Of a DNA stretch of 64,000 nucleotides, positions 35,205-43,071 are shown in pieces (position 1 is the first letter of the stretch; every line of letters begins with the position of its first letter). The stretch spans positions 1,116,001 to 1,180,000 of the forward strand of contig NZ_JACHBX010000001.1 in NCBI RefSeq assembly GCF_014200505.1. The letters are read 5' to 3'. Made by a program: the position numbers and the translations under genes. This stretch comes from Massilia aurea. GTDB taxonomy: Bacteria > Pseudomonadota > Gammaproteobacteria > Burkholderiales > Burkholderiaceae_D. The notes below the pieces were generated by a model that ran no database searches, had not been told where the DNA came from, and worked only from the letters and a program-made list of their open reading frames with translations.

Positions 35205-36524
35205 ATGCGCCCTGCTTACACGGCCTTGCCACTGCTTGTTTCATGCCTGCTGAGCGCAGCAGCCAGCGCGGCGCCGCCAGCGCCGGTGGTCCTGCTGGGC
35301 GATGCGCCGCGACCCGGTGTCGCCATCCTGGCGCTGGCGCCCGATACGACGCACCAGCTGGACGGCGAGAAGGTCAACGCTGACGCCGCGCTGCGCACGA
35401 CGTTCCCGGATAGCGCCATCGAACTCGCGCGTAGCAAGCGGCCCGACGGCGCCACGGCGCTCACGCTGCAATGGCGCCAGATCTGGAAAAGCGGCGTGGC
35501 GCTGGAGACGGCCCCGCAGGACCTGCGGCCATTCCTCGCGCGCGGCACGCTGGCGTTCGACCTGAAGGTCGATGCGCTCGACGCTGGTGGCCTCATGGTC
35601 AAGGTCGGGTGCGGTCCATCCTGCGAACGCCAGGTGCCGTTCGTGCTGCCGGGGCGCGCCGCGCAGGGCAAGGGCTGGCAGCGCGTCGTGCTGGCGCTGT
35701 CGTGCTTCGCCCGCGATGGCGACGATTTCTCGCAGGTGGCACGGCCGTTTGCGCTGGAAGGCACGGGCAGTGGCCAGGTCAGCATCGCTAACGTGGCCAT
35801 CGCACCGGACGGCACGCCCAATACGGCGTGCGCGGACTGGCGTACGGTGGCCGTCACGCCGGCCAAGCTCGACGAAGCCTGGTCGATCGACTGGTGGCTG
35901 CCCCGTCATCGCCAGAAACTGGACGAGGCGCAGCAGATGGTGCGCGACGCGCGCAGCCCGCAACTGGTGTTCATCGGCGACTCGATCACGCAGGGCTGGG
36001 AAAAGGAAGGGGCGCCCGTCTGGCAGACGCACTATGCGAAATTCAATGCGCTGGACCTCGGCTTTGGGGGCGACCGCACCGAAAACGTGTTGTGGCGACT
36101 CCAGAATGGCGCCGTCGATGCACTCGATCCGAAGGTGGCGGTGCTGATGATCGGCACCAACAACACGGGCTTGCGAGGCGATTTCGCGGCCAGTACTGTG
36201 GCGGGCATTCGCCGCACTCTCGACGAGATCAAGCAACGGCTGCCCCGCACGCGCATCCTGCTGGTGGCGATTTTCCCGCGCGATGCGACGCCCGAGAGCC
36301 CGCTCCGGCACATCAACGAAGCGATCAATGCGCAATTGCCGGCGCTGGCCGATGGCAACCGGGTCGTGTTCCTGGACGTGAACCGAGCGTTCCTTGCGCC
36401 GGACGGCACGTTGAGCAAAACGATCATGCCCGATCTGCTGCATCCGAACGAAGCGGGCTACGCGATCTGGGCGAAGGCGATGCAGCCGGAACTGGATCGC
36501 CTGATGGCGCTGCCGCGGCTCTAG
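35205..36524 (+). CDS. Exported SGNH hydrolase with N-terminal ExoP-type beta-sandwich domain
   Basis: A 439-residue exported enzyme with a signal peptide ending SAAASAAPP. Residues of about 25-205 resemble the ExoP-like galactose-binding beta-sandwich known as the C-terminal module of family-3 glucan glucohydrolases (GTLAFDLKVDALDAGGLMVKVGCGPSC; GWQRVVLALSCFARDGDDFS). Residues of about 235-435 are an SGNH/GDSL hydrolase of the PAF-acetylhydrolase-like type: S260 in FIGDSITQGW, GGDRTENVLWRLQNG, GTNN near 319, and D410/H413 in DLLHPNEAGY. It probably removes acyl or acetyl groups from a periplasmic or extracellular polysaccharide. Its TAG stop overlaps the convergent gene's stop (CTAG). Confidence 0.82.
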   Translation: MRPAYTALPLLVSCLLSAAASAAPPAPVVLLGDAPRPGVAILALAPDTTHQLDGEKVNADAALRTTFPDSAIELARSKRPDGATALTLQWRQIWKSGVALETAPQDLRPFLARGTLAFDLKVDALDAGGLMVKVGCGPSCERQVPFVLPGRAAQGKGWQRVVLALSCFARDGDDFSQVARPFALEGTGSGQVSIANVAIAPDGTPNTACADWRTVAVTPAKLDEAWSIDWWLPRHRQKLDEAQQMVRDARSPQLVFIGDSITQGWEKEGAPVWQTHYAKFNALDLGFGGDRTENVLWRLQNGAVDALDPKVAVLMIGTNNTGLRGDFAASTVAGIRRTLDEIKQRLPRTRILLVAIFPRDATPESPLRHINEAINAQLPALADGNRVVFLDVNRAFLAPDGTLSKTIMPDLLHPNEAGYAIWAKAMQPELDRLMALPRL

Positions 36525-37480
36525 GGAATTGTGTCCGTGCGTTCGACGATGCGCCGGTTGGCGACGCCGAACGGCACGTGCACCATCGGGATCGTGCCGC
36601 CCGGGCCGGATTTGAGATGCGTGAGCTGGTCATCGAAAAAGATGTGCGGCTTGAACACCGAGAGCACGCGCGCCTTGTCCATCCCGCCCAAAAAGAACGT
36701 CTCGTCGGCCGAGACGCCCCAGCTGCCCAGCGTGGTCACGACGCGTTCGTGCGCCGGCGCACTGCGCGCCGTGATGATGGCAATGCGCACGATGCGGCGG
36801 TAGTCCGGGTCGGCCTGCTGGGCCTCGTGTTCCAGCTGCTGCAGCATGGCCAGCTTGCGAAACATTCCGGCCAGCGGGCCAGGCTGGTGCGGGCGCGCCA
36901 TGTGCAGGGTTTCGTGGGCGTGGAACTCGCCCAGGTCGTTGTTGCGCTTGTAGACCGTTTCGGATTCGTCGTCGGCGATGACGCCATCGAAGTCGAATGC
37001 CACCCGCAGCTCGATGTCGTCTTCTTCGTCGGCGATCGCGGACGGCAGCACGAGACCGGCCGGGTAATCGACCGCGATGGCGCTCTTGACGTCCTCTTCG
37101 TTCGCGGACAGGAACAGGGCGGTGTTGAATGCCGGCAGATACGGGTAGGGCGATTTGCCGCTCATGAACACGGCGCGCGAGATGTCCAGGCCGTAGTGGG
37201 CGATCGAACGCATCACACGCAGGCCCGTCTCGGGCGAATTGCGCGAGAACAGCACCACTTCAACGGGCGCCTGCTGCGGGAAGCACCGGTTGAGGCTCAG
37301 GAAACGCCGGATGAACGGAAACGCGACGCCGCGCGCCAGGATGACGTCGCGCTGGCGCGCCTGGTGGCTGCGGTAGGCTTCCGGACCCTCATCCAGATAC
37401 ACCTGGTGCGAGTCGGACAGGTCGAACAGCGCGCTGGAGGCGACGCCGATCACGAGTTTTTCTTCGATGGGAAAGGGCAT
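36521..37480 (-). CDS. Cytosolic 5'-nucleotidase family protein (PF06189 type)
   Basis: A 319-residue protein of the bacterial 5'-nucleotidase family related to eukaryotic cytosolic nucleotidases. It probably dephosphorylates nucleoside monophosphates in the cytoplasm. Family blocks seen are EEKLVIGVASSALFDL, VEVVLFSRNSPETGLRV, FMSGKSPYPYLPAFNTALFLS, AFDFDGVIADDESE and HIFFDDQ. It starts directly after the HDOD gene stop, with the ribosome-binding site inside that gene's last codons, so the two are co-transcribed. Confidence 0.85.
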   Translation of the reverse strand: MPFPIEEKLVIGVASSALFDLSDSHQVYLDEGPEAYRSHQARQRDVILARGVAFPFIRRFLSLNRCFPQQAPVEVVLFSRNSPETGLRVMRSIAHYGLDISRAVFMSGKSPYPYLPAFNTALFLSANEEDVKSAIAVDYPAGLVLPSAIADEEDDIELRVAFDFDGVIADDESETVYKRNNDLGEFHAHETLHMARPHQPGPLAGMFRKLAMLQQLEHEAQQADPDYRRIVRIAIITARSAPAHERVVTTLGSWGVSADETFFLGGMDKARVLSVFKPHIFFDDQLTHLKSGPGGTIPMVHVPFGVANRRIVERTDTIP

Positions 37481-38488
37481 TCAGGCGTCCTGCCGGTTGG
37501 TGTTGTCGGTGTCGTTGAAGGTATCGTAGACCTGGCGCAGGCCTGCGGGCAAGGCGGCCACGGCGCCCACGAATGCCGGCTGGCCGCCCCCGGCCAGCAT
37601 GTGCAGCTTGGCCAGCCGGTCGGCCTCGCCCAGCGCAGCGGGCAGACTGGTGGATACGGTTGCGGCGTCGCCCAGATGGGCAATGGCGTGGCCGATGGCC
37701 GGTGGCAGTTCCCACTCGCCGGCAATCCCGGCCGAGATCAGGCGCGCGGCGTGCACCAGGCGCAGGCCGAAGGCATCGCTGTCGGGCAGGCCGCCGGTGG
37801 GCAACAGGCCATCGATCACGCGCAGGGCCACAACCAGCCCGACATTGTGCATCAGCCCCGCCAGATAAGCTTCGAACGGATCGGCGCCGTGGCTTGCGGC
37901 CAGCAGGCTGGCCGCCTGCGCGCATTTCTCGGACTGGTTCCACAACTGCGGCGCGACGAGGCGCGCCAGGCGGCTGGTCTGCAGGCTGATAATCCGGCGA
38001 AACGCCACGCGCGCCAGCAGCATGCGCAGACCGTTCTGGCCAAGCAGCAGCAGCGCGCCTTCCAGGTTGCGCACGGGCGAACTTGGCTGGTAGTACGGGC
38101 TGTTGACTTCGCGGAGGACTTCCGCGACCAGTACGGCGTCCTGCGCCACCTGGCGCGCAAGATCAACCGATGAAGCGGCGTCGCTGCGCAGGCTGCGCAG
38201 CACTTGCGGGATCACGGCCGGCACGCGCGGCACGAGGGTGCTTGCGGTGTGCGGATCGCGCATGAGGCGCGCCAGTTCGTCGAGTACCAGGGTTTCGTCG
38301 CCCGCAGCGCCCGTCACGTGTGGACCGGCCAGCCAGTGAAAAAATGCGAGATCCAGGTCAAGCGCGGGCTGCTCTTGGGCGAACGGCATGATCGCCGCTA
38401 CAGACGGCGGCAAGGTAGACGGGGAGGGATCATGGTCGACAGGCCCTGTGGGCGCGGCGCCAAACAGGCGTGCAAGCCAGCGCTTCAT
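37481..38488 (-). CDS. HDOD domain protein
   Basis: A 335-residue protein with an HDOD domain near residues 95-300, a signalling relative of HD phosphohydrolases. Blocks seen are LARQVAQDAVLVAEVLREVNSPYY, LEGALLLLGQNGLRMLLARVAF and LAGLMHNVGLVVAL. No partner domain is attached. The start at 38488 gives MKRWLARLFGAAP; no clear ribosome-binding site is seen there. HDOD proteins often influence biofilm or second-messenger pathways, but the substrate or partner is not evident. It forms an operon with the downstream 5'-nucleotidase gene. Confidence 0.82.
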   Translation of the reverse strand: MKRWLARLFGAAPTGPVDHDPSPSTLPPSVAAIMPFAQEQPALDLDLAFFHWLAGPHVTGAAGDETLVLDELARLMRDPHTASTLVPRVPAVIPQVLRSLRSDAASSVDLARQVAQDAVLVAEVLREVNSPYYQPSSPVRNLEGALLLLGQNGLRMLLARVAFRRIISLQTSRLARLVAPQLWNQSEKCAQAASLLAASHGADPFEAYLAGLMHNVGLVVALRVIDGLLPTGGLPDSDAFGLRLVHAARLISAGIAGEWELPPAIGHAIAHLGDAATVSTSLPAALGEADRLAKLHMLAGGGQPAFVGAVAALPAGLRQVYDTFNDTDNTNRQDA

Positions 38489-38578
38489 GGGGAGGGCACT
38501 ACGAGAGGTATGGGCATGGAGCGATTCTACCGCGCCAGCCCGACGCACGACCGGAGACCCGGCCATGCGTGAATCGCA

Positions 38579-38848
38579 TTACTGCTTCGTGTCCGAGCTG
38601 GTCGTCGTGTGACCAGTGTTGGTTGGCGTGCTGGCGGTGCCAGTAGCCATCGGCGCACCGGTATTGGCGCCATTGGTCGGGGTAATGCCCATCTGCGCAT
38701 CGACCGTCGCGTTGCCGGTCGAGCCAGCAGCCGTGGTGCCCATCGAGGACGAACCGCTGCTGCTGGTGCCCATGGTGTCGGTGGTGTTGCAACCGGCCAG
38801 TGCGAAGGCCATGATGCCGCCAATGAGTGCAGTGTGAAGAGTTTTCAT
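38579..38848 (-). CDS. Small Ser/Thr/Gly-rich lipoprotein (copy 1)
   Basis: An 89-residue putative lipoprotein with signal MKTLHTALIGGIMAFALAGC and a low-complexity mature part rich in Thr, Ser, Gly and Ala. AAGGAG lies nine bases before the start at 38848. It resembles the next gene upstream (38968-39228) in signal peptide and composition, so the two look like a tandem duplication. No function is known. Confidence 0.7.
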   Translation of the reverse strand: MKTLHTALIGGIMAFALAGCNTTDTMGTSSSGSSSMGTTAAGSTGNATVDAQMGITPTNGANTGAPMATGTASTPTNTGHTTTSSDTKQ

Positions 38849-38967
38849 AGCATTGCTCCTTGAGAGTGGAATGACATGGTCAGGTGCGGCCACCCGGAGG
38901 TGACCGACTGACTACCCACGCTCACGGTGTGCAGCTGTGGGTTCGTGCTTCTGCTTCTGCTTCCGGA

Positions 38968-39228
38968 TCAGCGGCCGGTGGCCGAGTTGGTGACTGGCTC
39001 GTTGTTGCTGGTGGTGCCCGAGGCGCTGTTCACGCCGGTGGCACCGGTGGCGCCCGAATTCCAGCTACCCTGGCCTGCGGTGGTGCTTGGGGTCTGCACC
39101 GAGCCGGTGGTCGACATCGTGCTGCTCGAGCCCGACATGCTGTCGGTCGTCTTGCTTGGCGTATCGCATGCTGCCAGCCCAAAAGCCATCATGCCTGCGA
39201 TCAGTGCGGTTCCGAGGGTGCGTGTCAT
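38968..39228 (-). CDS. Small Ser/Thr/Gly-rich lipoprotein (copy 2)
   Basis: An 86-residue putative lipoprotein with signal MTRTLGTALIAGMMAFGLAAC. The mature part is low in complexity and rich in Ser, Thr, Gly and Asn. GGAGAC precedes the start. TALI-G-MAF-LA-C is shared with copy 1, 119 bases downstream. Function is unknown. The 140 bases upstream contain two short CAGGCGTCA direct repeats (near 39346 and 39362) and nothing else I can identify. Confidence 0.7.
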   Translation of the reverse strand: MTRTLGTALIAGMMAFGLAACDTPSKTTDSMSGSSSTMSTTGSVQTPSTTAGQGSWNSGATGATGVNSASGTTSNNEPVTNSATGR

Positions 39229-39368
39229 GGTTGTCTCCGTGATGATTAAGTTGTCTTATCATCAAGCAGCCGCGGGTTTACACGAATAGGAACGGAGAGT
39301 TCATTCTTGTAGGACGACACGCCCAGCGCACGTCAGCGCAGGCGTCAGTACAAGGCTCAGTCCAGGCG

Positions 39369-41147
39369 TCAATGAACTTCTGCGTCGTGGGTAGCCAGCC
39401 AGTCCAGCAGCTCGGGGGCTGGTAACGGCCTGCTGTAGAAGTAGCCCTGCACTTTGTCGCACAGGTGGTTGCGCACCACATCCAGCTGCGACTGCGTTTC
39501 GATGCCCTCGGCCACCGTGGTCATCCCCAAGCTGCGGGCAACCTTGACGGTGGCTTCGATCAGCACGCGATGATGGGCGCTGGTATCGGCCTGGCAGACA
39601 AACGAGCGATCGATCTTGACCGTGTCCACGGGCAGCAGGTGCAGGCTCGACAGCGATGAATAACCGGTACCGAAGTCGTCCAGCGCCAGCTGGATGCCCA
39701 GCGTCTTCAGGTCGTGCAGGCGCTGCTGGATATCCTGGTCCTGGGCGGCGAGGCTTTCGGTCACTTCCAGCTGCAGGCAGCCCGGCGGCATGCCGGTGTC
39801 GCGCAGGATCCGCCGTACGCCGTCGATCCAGCCCGGTTGGGCGAGCTGCGCACGCGACAGGTTCACGGCCATCAGGCCGGGTGCGCGCTCGCCCAGGCGC
39901 GCGCGCCAGTCAAGAAAATCACGGCAGGCGCGTTCGAGGACGAAGTCGCCCAGCATGCCGATCAGACCGCATTCCTCGGCCACCTCGATGAAGTCGATCG
40001 GTGGCACGATGCCGCGCACCGGATGGCGCCAGCGCACCAGCGCCTCGACACCGGCGGCGTAATCGACGCCGCCACACTGCAGCAGGCGCACGACCGGCTG
40101 GTACACGACGAACAATTGTTCTTCGACCAGGGCCTGGCGCAGTTCGGCTTCGATGCCGGCGCGGCGCGCTGCGCGTTCGCGCATGCTCGGCGCGAATACC
40201 ATGTGGCGGTTGCCGCCGGCCCGCTTGGCCTCGACCATCGCGATGCCGGCGTCGCGCAGCACGTCGTCCGGCTCGCGCAGTGCGATCTCCGGGTCGTCCA
40301 GGCTCCAGGCCAGGCCGACACTGGCGCCGCAGACGATGTCATGGCCATCCACCAGATACGGGTGGGCCAGCGCATCGAGCAGGCGCAGCGCGATGCGCTC
40401 GGCATCGGCGCGCCCGCGCAGGCCGTCGAGCAGGACGACGAATTCGTCGCCGCCCGTGCGGGCTGCCAGCTGGCCGGCCTGCGTGCCTGGTTCGATGCGG
40501 CCCAGTGCCGGGCGCAGCGCGCCGCGCAGGCGATCGGCCATGTGCATCAGCAGATGGTCGCCCACGGCCTGGCCCAGGCTGTCATTGAGCTGGCGGAAGC
40601 GATCGCAATTGAGTGTCAGCACCGCGAAGCCGACGTCGGACACCGGCAGCGCCAGCAGGTGCTGCAGCGCGTCGCGCACTGCCTCGCGGTTGGGCATGCG
40701 GGTCAGGGTGTCGGTGCGGGCAGCACTGCGCAGGCGGCGCGACAGTACCTCTTGTTCGCGCTGCACTTCGAACGTGGCGTCGGCCACGGTCGCCATCAGG
40801 CGCTCGGGGTCGAGCTTCATCAGGTTGAGTGCCAATACCTGCAGGCTGCCGCTGGCCGCGTGCGGCACGCCCACTGGCAGGCGCAAGCCTTCGCAGATCA
40901 TGCCGGACGGTTCGAGAAATGCCTCGACCATGGTTGCCAGGTGCGGCGCCACGGGCGCCAGCACGTCGAACAGGTTGTCCAGGCCCTGCGCGGTGGCCAG
41001 CGGCATCAGGAGCCGCGACGCCATCGGGTTGAGCATGTCGACTGTGCCGTCGAGCGAGGTCTGGGCCAGGCCGATCGGCGCCCGGTACAGGAACTGCACC
41101 AGCGCTTCGTAGGCATCGACCGCCTCGTGCTGCACTTTAGGCTCCAT
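39369..41147 (-). CDS. PAS-GGDEF-EAL protein, probable c-di-GMP phosphodiesterase
   Basis: A 592-residue cytoplasmic protein with an N-terminal PAS-like domain (residues 10-130), GGDEF (165-325) and EAL (345-585). The EAL part keeps the catalytic set: EAL at 368-370, NLS, LEVTES, DDFGTGYSS, KIDRSF, AEGIET and QGYFYSRPL, so c-di-GMP hydrolysis is likely. The GGDEF part keeps GGDEF (232-236). However, the first metal-binding Asp of the DxDRF motif is Asn180 (LNCDRF) and there is no RxxD inhibitory site, so it is probably not a cyclase. The PAS domain is paralogous to that of the upstream cyclase. The ATG at 41147 overlaps the cyclase stop by 11 bases. The gene is third in a PYP-led operon. Confidence 0.88.
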   Translation of the reverse strand: MEPKVQHEAVDAYEALVQFLYRAPIGLAQTSLDGTVDMLNPMASRLLMPLATAQGLDNLFDVLAPVAPHLATMVEAFLEPSGMICEGLRLPVGVPHAASGSLQVLALNLMKLDPERLMATVADATFEVQREQEVLSRRLRSAARTDTLTRMPNREAVRDALQHLLALPVSDVGFAVLTLNCDRFRQLNDSLGQAVGDHLLMHMADRLRGALRPALGRIEPGTQAGQLAARTGGDEFVVLLDGLRGRADAERIALRLLDALAHPYLVDGHDIVCGASVGLAWSLDDPEIALREPDDVLRDAGIAMVEAKRAGGNRHMVFAPSMRERAARRAGIEAELRQALVEEQLFVVYQPVVRLLQCGGVDYAAGVEALVRWRHPVRGIVPPIDFIEVAEECGLIGMLGDFVLERACRDFLDWRARLGERAPGLMAVNLSRAQLAQPGWIDGVRRILRDTGMPPGCLQLEVTESLAAQDQDIQQRLHDLKTLGIQLALDDFGTGYSSLSSLHLLPVDTVKIDRSFVCQADTSAHHRVLIEATVKVARSLGMTTVAEGIETQSQLDVVRNHLCDKVQGYFYSRPLPAPELLDWLATHDAEVH

Positions 41148-42498
41148 CGAGCGCCTCCTGGGGGGCAGCGACGGTGTCGGGTTGCCAGGCCAGCGCGCGG
41201 TTGCGGCCGGCGCGCTTGGCCGTGTACAGGGCCTGGTCGGCCTGCTTGATGAGCAGGTCGACGCCGCCATGGCCGTCGAGGGCGACTGCCACGCCGGCGC
41301 TGATCGTGCACACGATCGCCTGGCCGTCGAAGCTCTTGGCATCCAGCGCGACGCGCGCGCACAGGCGTTCGGCCAGATCCAGCGCGTGCGCCAGGTCGGT
41401 CGAGGGCAGCAGCACGGCGAATTCCTCGCCGCCGATGCGCGCCACGACATCGACTTCGCGGAAGAAGTCGAGCAGGATCGCCGCCAGGTGCTGCAGCACG
41501 GCGTCGCCGCCCGGGTGCCCGTAGCGGTCGTTGATGGCCTTGAAGTGGTCGGCGTCGAGGATGATCACCGCCGTCGGCCGCGGCGCGGCGCGGCTGCGCT
41601 CGAACTCCTGGCTGGCGGCGTCGAACAGCGCGCGGCGGTTGGCCAGACCAGTGAGGTGGTCGCTGAACGCCTCGCGCCGGCGCCGCTCGGCGATGTCGCG
41701 CTTGTCGCTCACATCGCGCAGGATCAGGCAGTAGGCCGGGCCCTCTTCGCAGGGCAGGCTCGGGGCGCCATCGGCGGCTTCGCGGTCGGCTTCCGGCAAT
41801 GGCGCGATCATCACGCTGCCCCAGAATGCGCTGCCGTCGGCGCGCAGCAGGCGGCTTTCGTCCAGCGCCCAGCCGTCGGCATCGGCTTCGCGCAGGCGGT
41901 CCAGCGCGCGCTCGGGCGTGATCGCATCGTTGGGATAGAACATCGTGTAGCTCTGGCCCTCGGCGGCGGGGCCGAAGCCGGTCACGCGGCCGATGCTCGG
42001 GTTCCATTCGCACAGGCGGCCCTGGGAGTCCAGGCTGGCCAGTGCGTAATCGGTGATGCCGGTCAGGACCGCATTGAGCCAGGCGTCGTTCTGCCGCTGG
42101 CGGCATTCGCGCCGCACCTGCTCGGTGATGTCGTCGATAACGGCCATGATGCGGCTGGCGTCGAGCCGCAGCAGCGTGATCGACAGGATCTGCGGCATGC
42201 GCTTGCTGCAGCCGCTGCCGGCATGCAGGTGCACGTGCATGCCGTCGCAGATCTTGCCGCTCTGGACCGTGCTTTGCTGGCACAGGTTGCGCAGGTCGGG
42301 CGCGATGTCCTCGAGCGCGACGAACAGGTTATCGAGCCCGCCATTGCGTGAGTGCGGCATCAGGAGCTGGGCCGCAATCGGGTTGATCATGGCGATTTCG
42401 CCATCGGCGTCGAGCTGCACCAGCCCAACCGGGGCGAGATACAGGAACTGGATCAGCGCCTCATATTCCGCGCTGAGCTGGGCGAGGTCGTCAGTCAC
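41137..42498 (-). CDS. PAS-PAS-GGDEF diguanylate cyclase
   Basis: A 453-residue cytoplasmic diguanylate cyclase that makes c-di-GMP from two GTP. The first PAS-like domain (about 10-125; YEALIQFLYLAPVGLVQ...) closely resembles that of the following EAL protein. A second PAS domain with PAC (about 138-270) has LCEWNPSIGRVTGFG. GGDEF spans about 278-440 with metal site D315/D317 in DADHFK, active loop GGEEF (356-360) and a complete RxxD product-inhibition site (R347-D350) five residues before it. It starts with GTG in a GTGA overlap with the PYP stop, so it is translationally coupled to the photoreceptor. Confidence 0.9.
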   Translation of the reverse strand: MTDDLAQLSAEYEALIQFLYLAPVGLVQLDADGEIAMINPIAAQLLMPHSRNGGLDNLFVALEDIAPDLRNLCQQSTVQSGKICDGMHVHLHAGSGCSKRMPQILSITLLRLDASRIMAVIDDITEQVRRECRQRQNDAWLNAVLTGITDYALASLDSQGRLCEWNPSIGRVTGFGPAAEGQSYTMFYPNDAITPERALDRLREADADGWALDESRLLRADGSAFWGSVMIAPLPEADREAADGAPSLPCEEGPAYCLILRDVSDKRDIAERRRREAFSDHLTGLANRRALFDAASQEFERSRAAPRPTAVIILDADHFKAINDRYGHPGGDAVLQHLAAILLDFFREVDVVARIGGEEFAVLLPSTDLAHALDLAERLCARVALDAKSFDGQAIVCTISAGVAVALDGHGGVDLLIKQADQALYTAKRAGRNRALAWQPDTVAAPQEALDGA

Positions 42499-42878
42499 TT
42501 TGGCTGCCGCTTGACAAGAACGTAACGCGTGGCGCTGCCCGGGGTGGACAGCAGGCGCAGGGCGACTTTGACCGGACGCATGCGCAGCGTCAGGACGTAG
42601 TCGATGGTTTCGTCGAGCGCGACGTTTTGTTCCAGCGCGTCATCGAAACGCTGCGCCACCATGAAGTTGTTCATGCATGGTGCGACGTTGGTAAACAGCG
42701 GCTGGCCCAGGACGCGCTGCGGCGACAGGCCGGCGGCTTGCGACTCGAACGCGTTGTACTGGTTGACCTCGGTGTTCGCGTCGAAACCGATGACGCCAAA
42801 ATCGAGCTGGTCCAGTTCTTCAGGAGAACACGCGTCGAGTCGGCTGGCCATCTCGGGAAAGTCAAAGGCAAAAGTCAT
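42495..42878 (-). CDS. pyp: Photoactive yellow protein (PYP) photoreceptor
   Basis: A 127-residue PAS photoreceptor that should bind p-coumaric acid through a thioester and sense blue light. Against Halorhodospira PYP as I remember it, the alignment is gapless from the N-terminal cap (FAF...L...ELDQLDFGVI against VAF...L...QLDGLAFGAI) through the chromophore region, with one inserted residue near 86. The chromophore Cys is C68 (NVAPC; Cys69 in PYP). Tyr42 is Y41 and Glu46 is E45 in QYNAFE; Met100 is M100; the closing block is YVLVKR. Two pocket residues differ: Thr50 is Ala and Arg52 is Leu. The start at 42878 matches PYP length but has no obvious ribosome-binding site; in-frame starts at 42917, 42929 and 42971 (GTG) exist. 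It is divergent from the ligase and overlaps the cyclase. Confidence 0.88.
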   Translation of the reverse strand: MTFAFDFPEMASRLDACSPEELDQLDFGVIGFDANTEVNQYNAFESQAAGLSPQRVLGQPLFTNVAPCMNNFMVAQRFDDALEQNVALDETIDYVLTLRMRPVKVALRLLSTPGSATRYVLVKRQPK

Positions 42879-43071
42879 GAATTGGGTGCCGACGCGCGGC
42901 CATTGGATATTGGTCATCGATGTTGCCATGTGCAATAAACGCGTGTCAATTGCCCATTTGCAACAATTCACTATTTAATTGCGAGAATGCGTCTTTCACC
43001 ACAGTCCGCGGCAAATTGACAGCCTCGTGTTTCAACGTCACCATGCCTTCCTCTTCATGTTCTCACATTTC
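42879..43071. promoter_or_regulatory. Divergent promoter region between pyp and its ligase
   Basis: A 193-base divergent region, noticeably more AT-rich in the middle. On the plus strand TTGCCC (42950-42955) and TATTTA (42972-42977) with a 16-base spacer form a candidate sigma-70 promoter for the ligase. On the minus strand TTGACA (42949-42944) is a perfect -35, but no good -10 is spaced from it. Starts of both genes are uncertain, so part of this region may be coding. Confidence 0.4.

Noticed and set aside
39369-41450. A longer reading of the EAL protein starting near 41450
   Set aside because: The extra N-terminal part is the wrong-frame reading of the upstream cyclase gene; ATG at 41147 with AGGAGG upstream gives a start aligned to the paralogous PAS domain.
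42495-42971. The small PAS protein as a generic PAS domain rather than PYP
   Set aside because: The similarity extends without gaps through the PYP-specific N-terminal cap, the Cys, Tyr and Glu of the chromophore site are present, and a PYP-type ligase is divergent from it.
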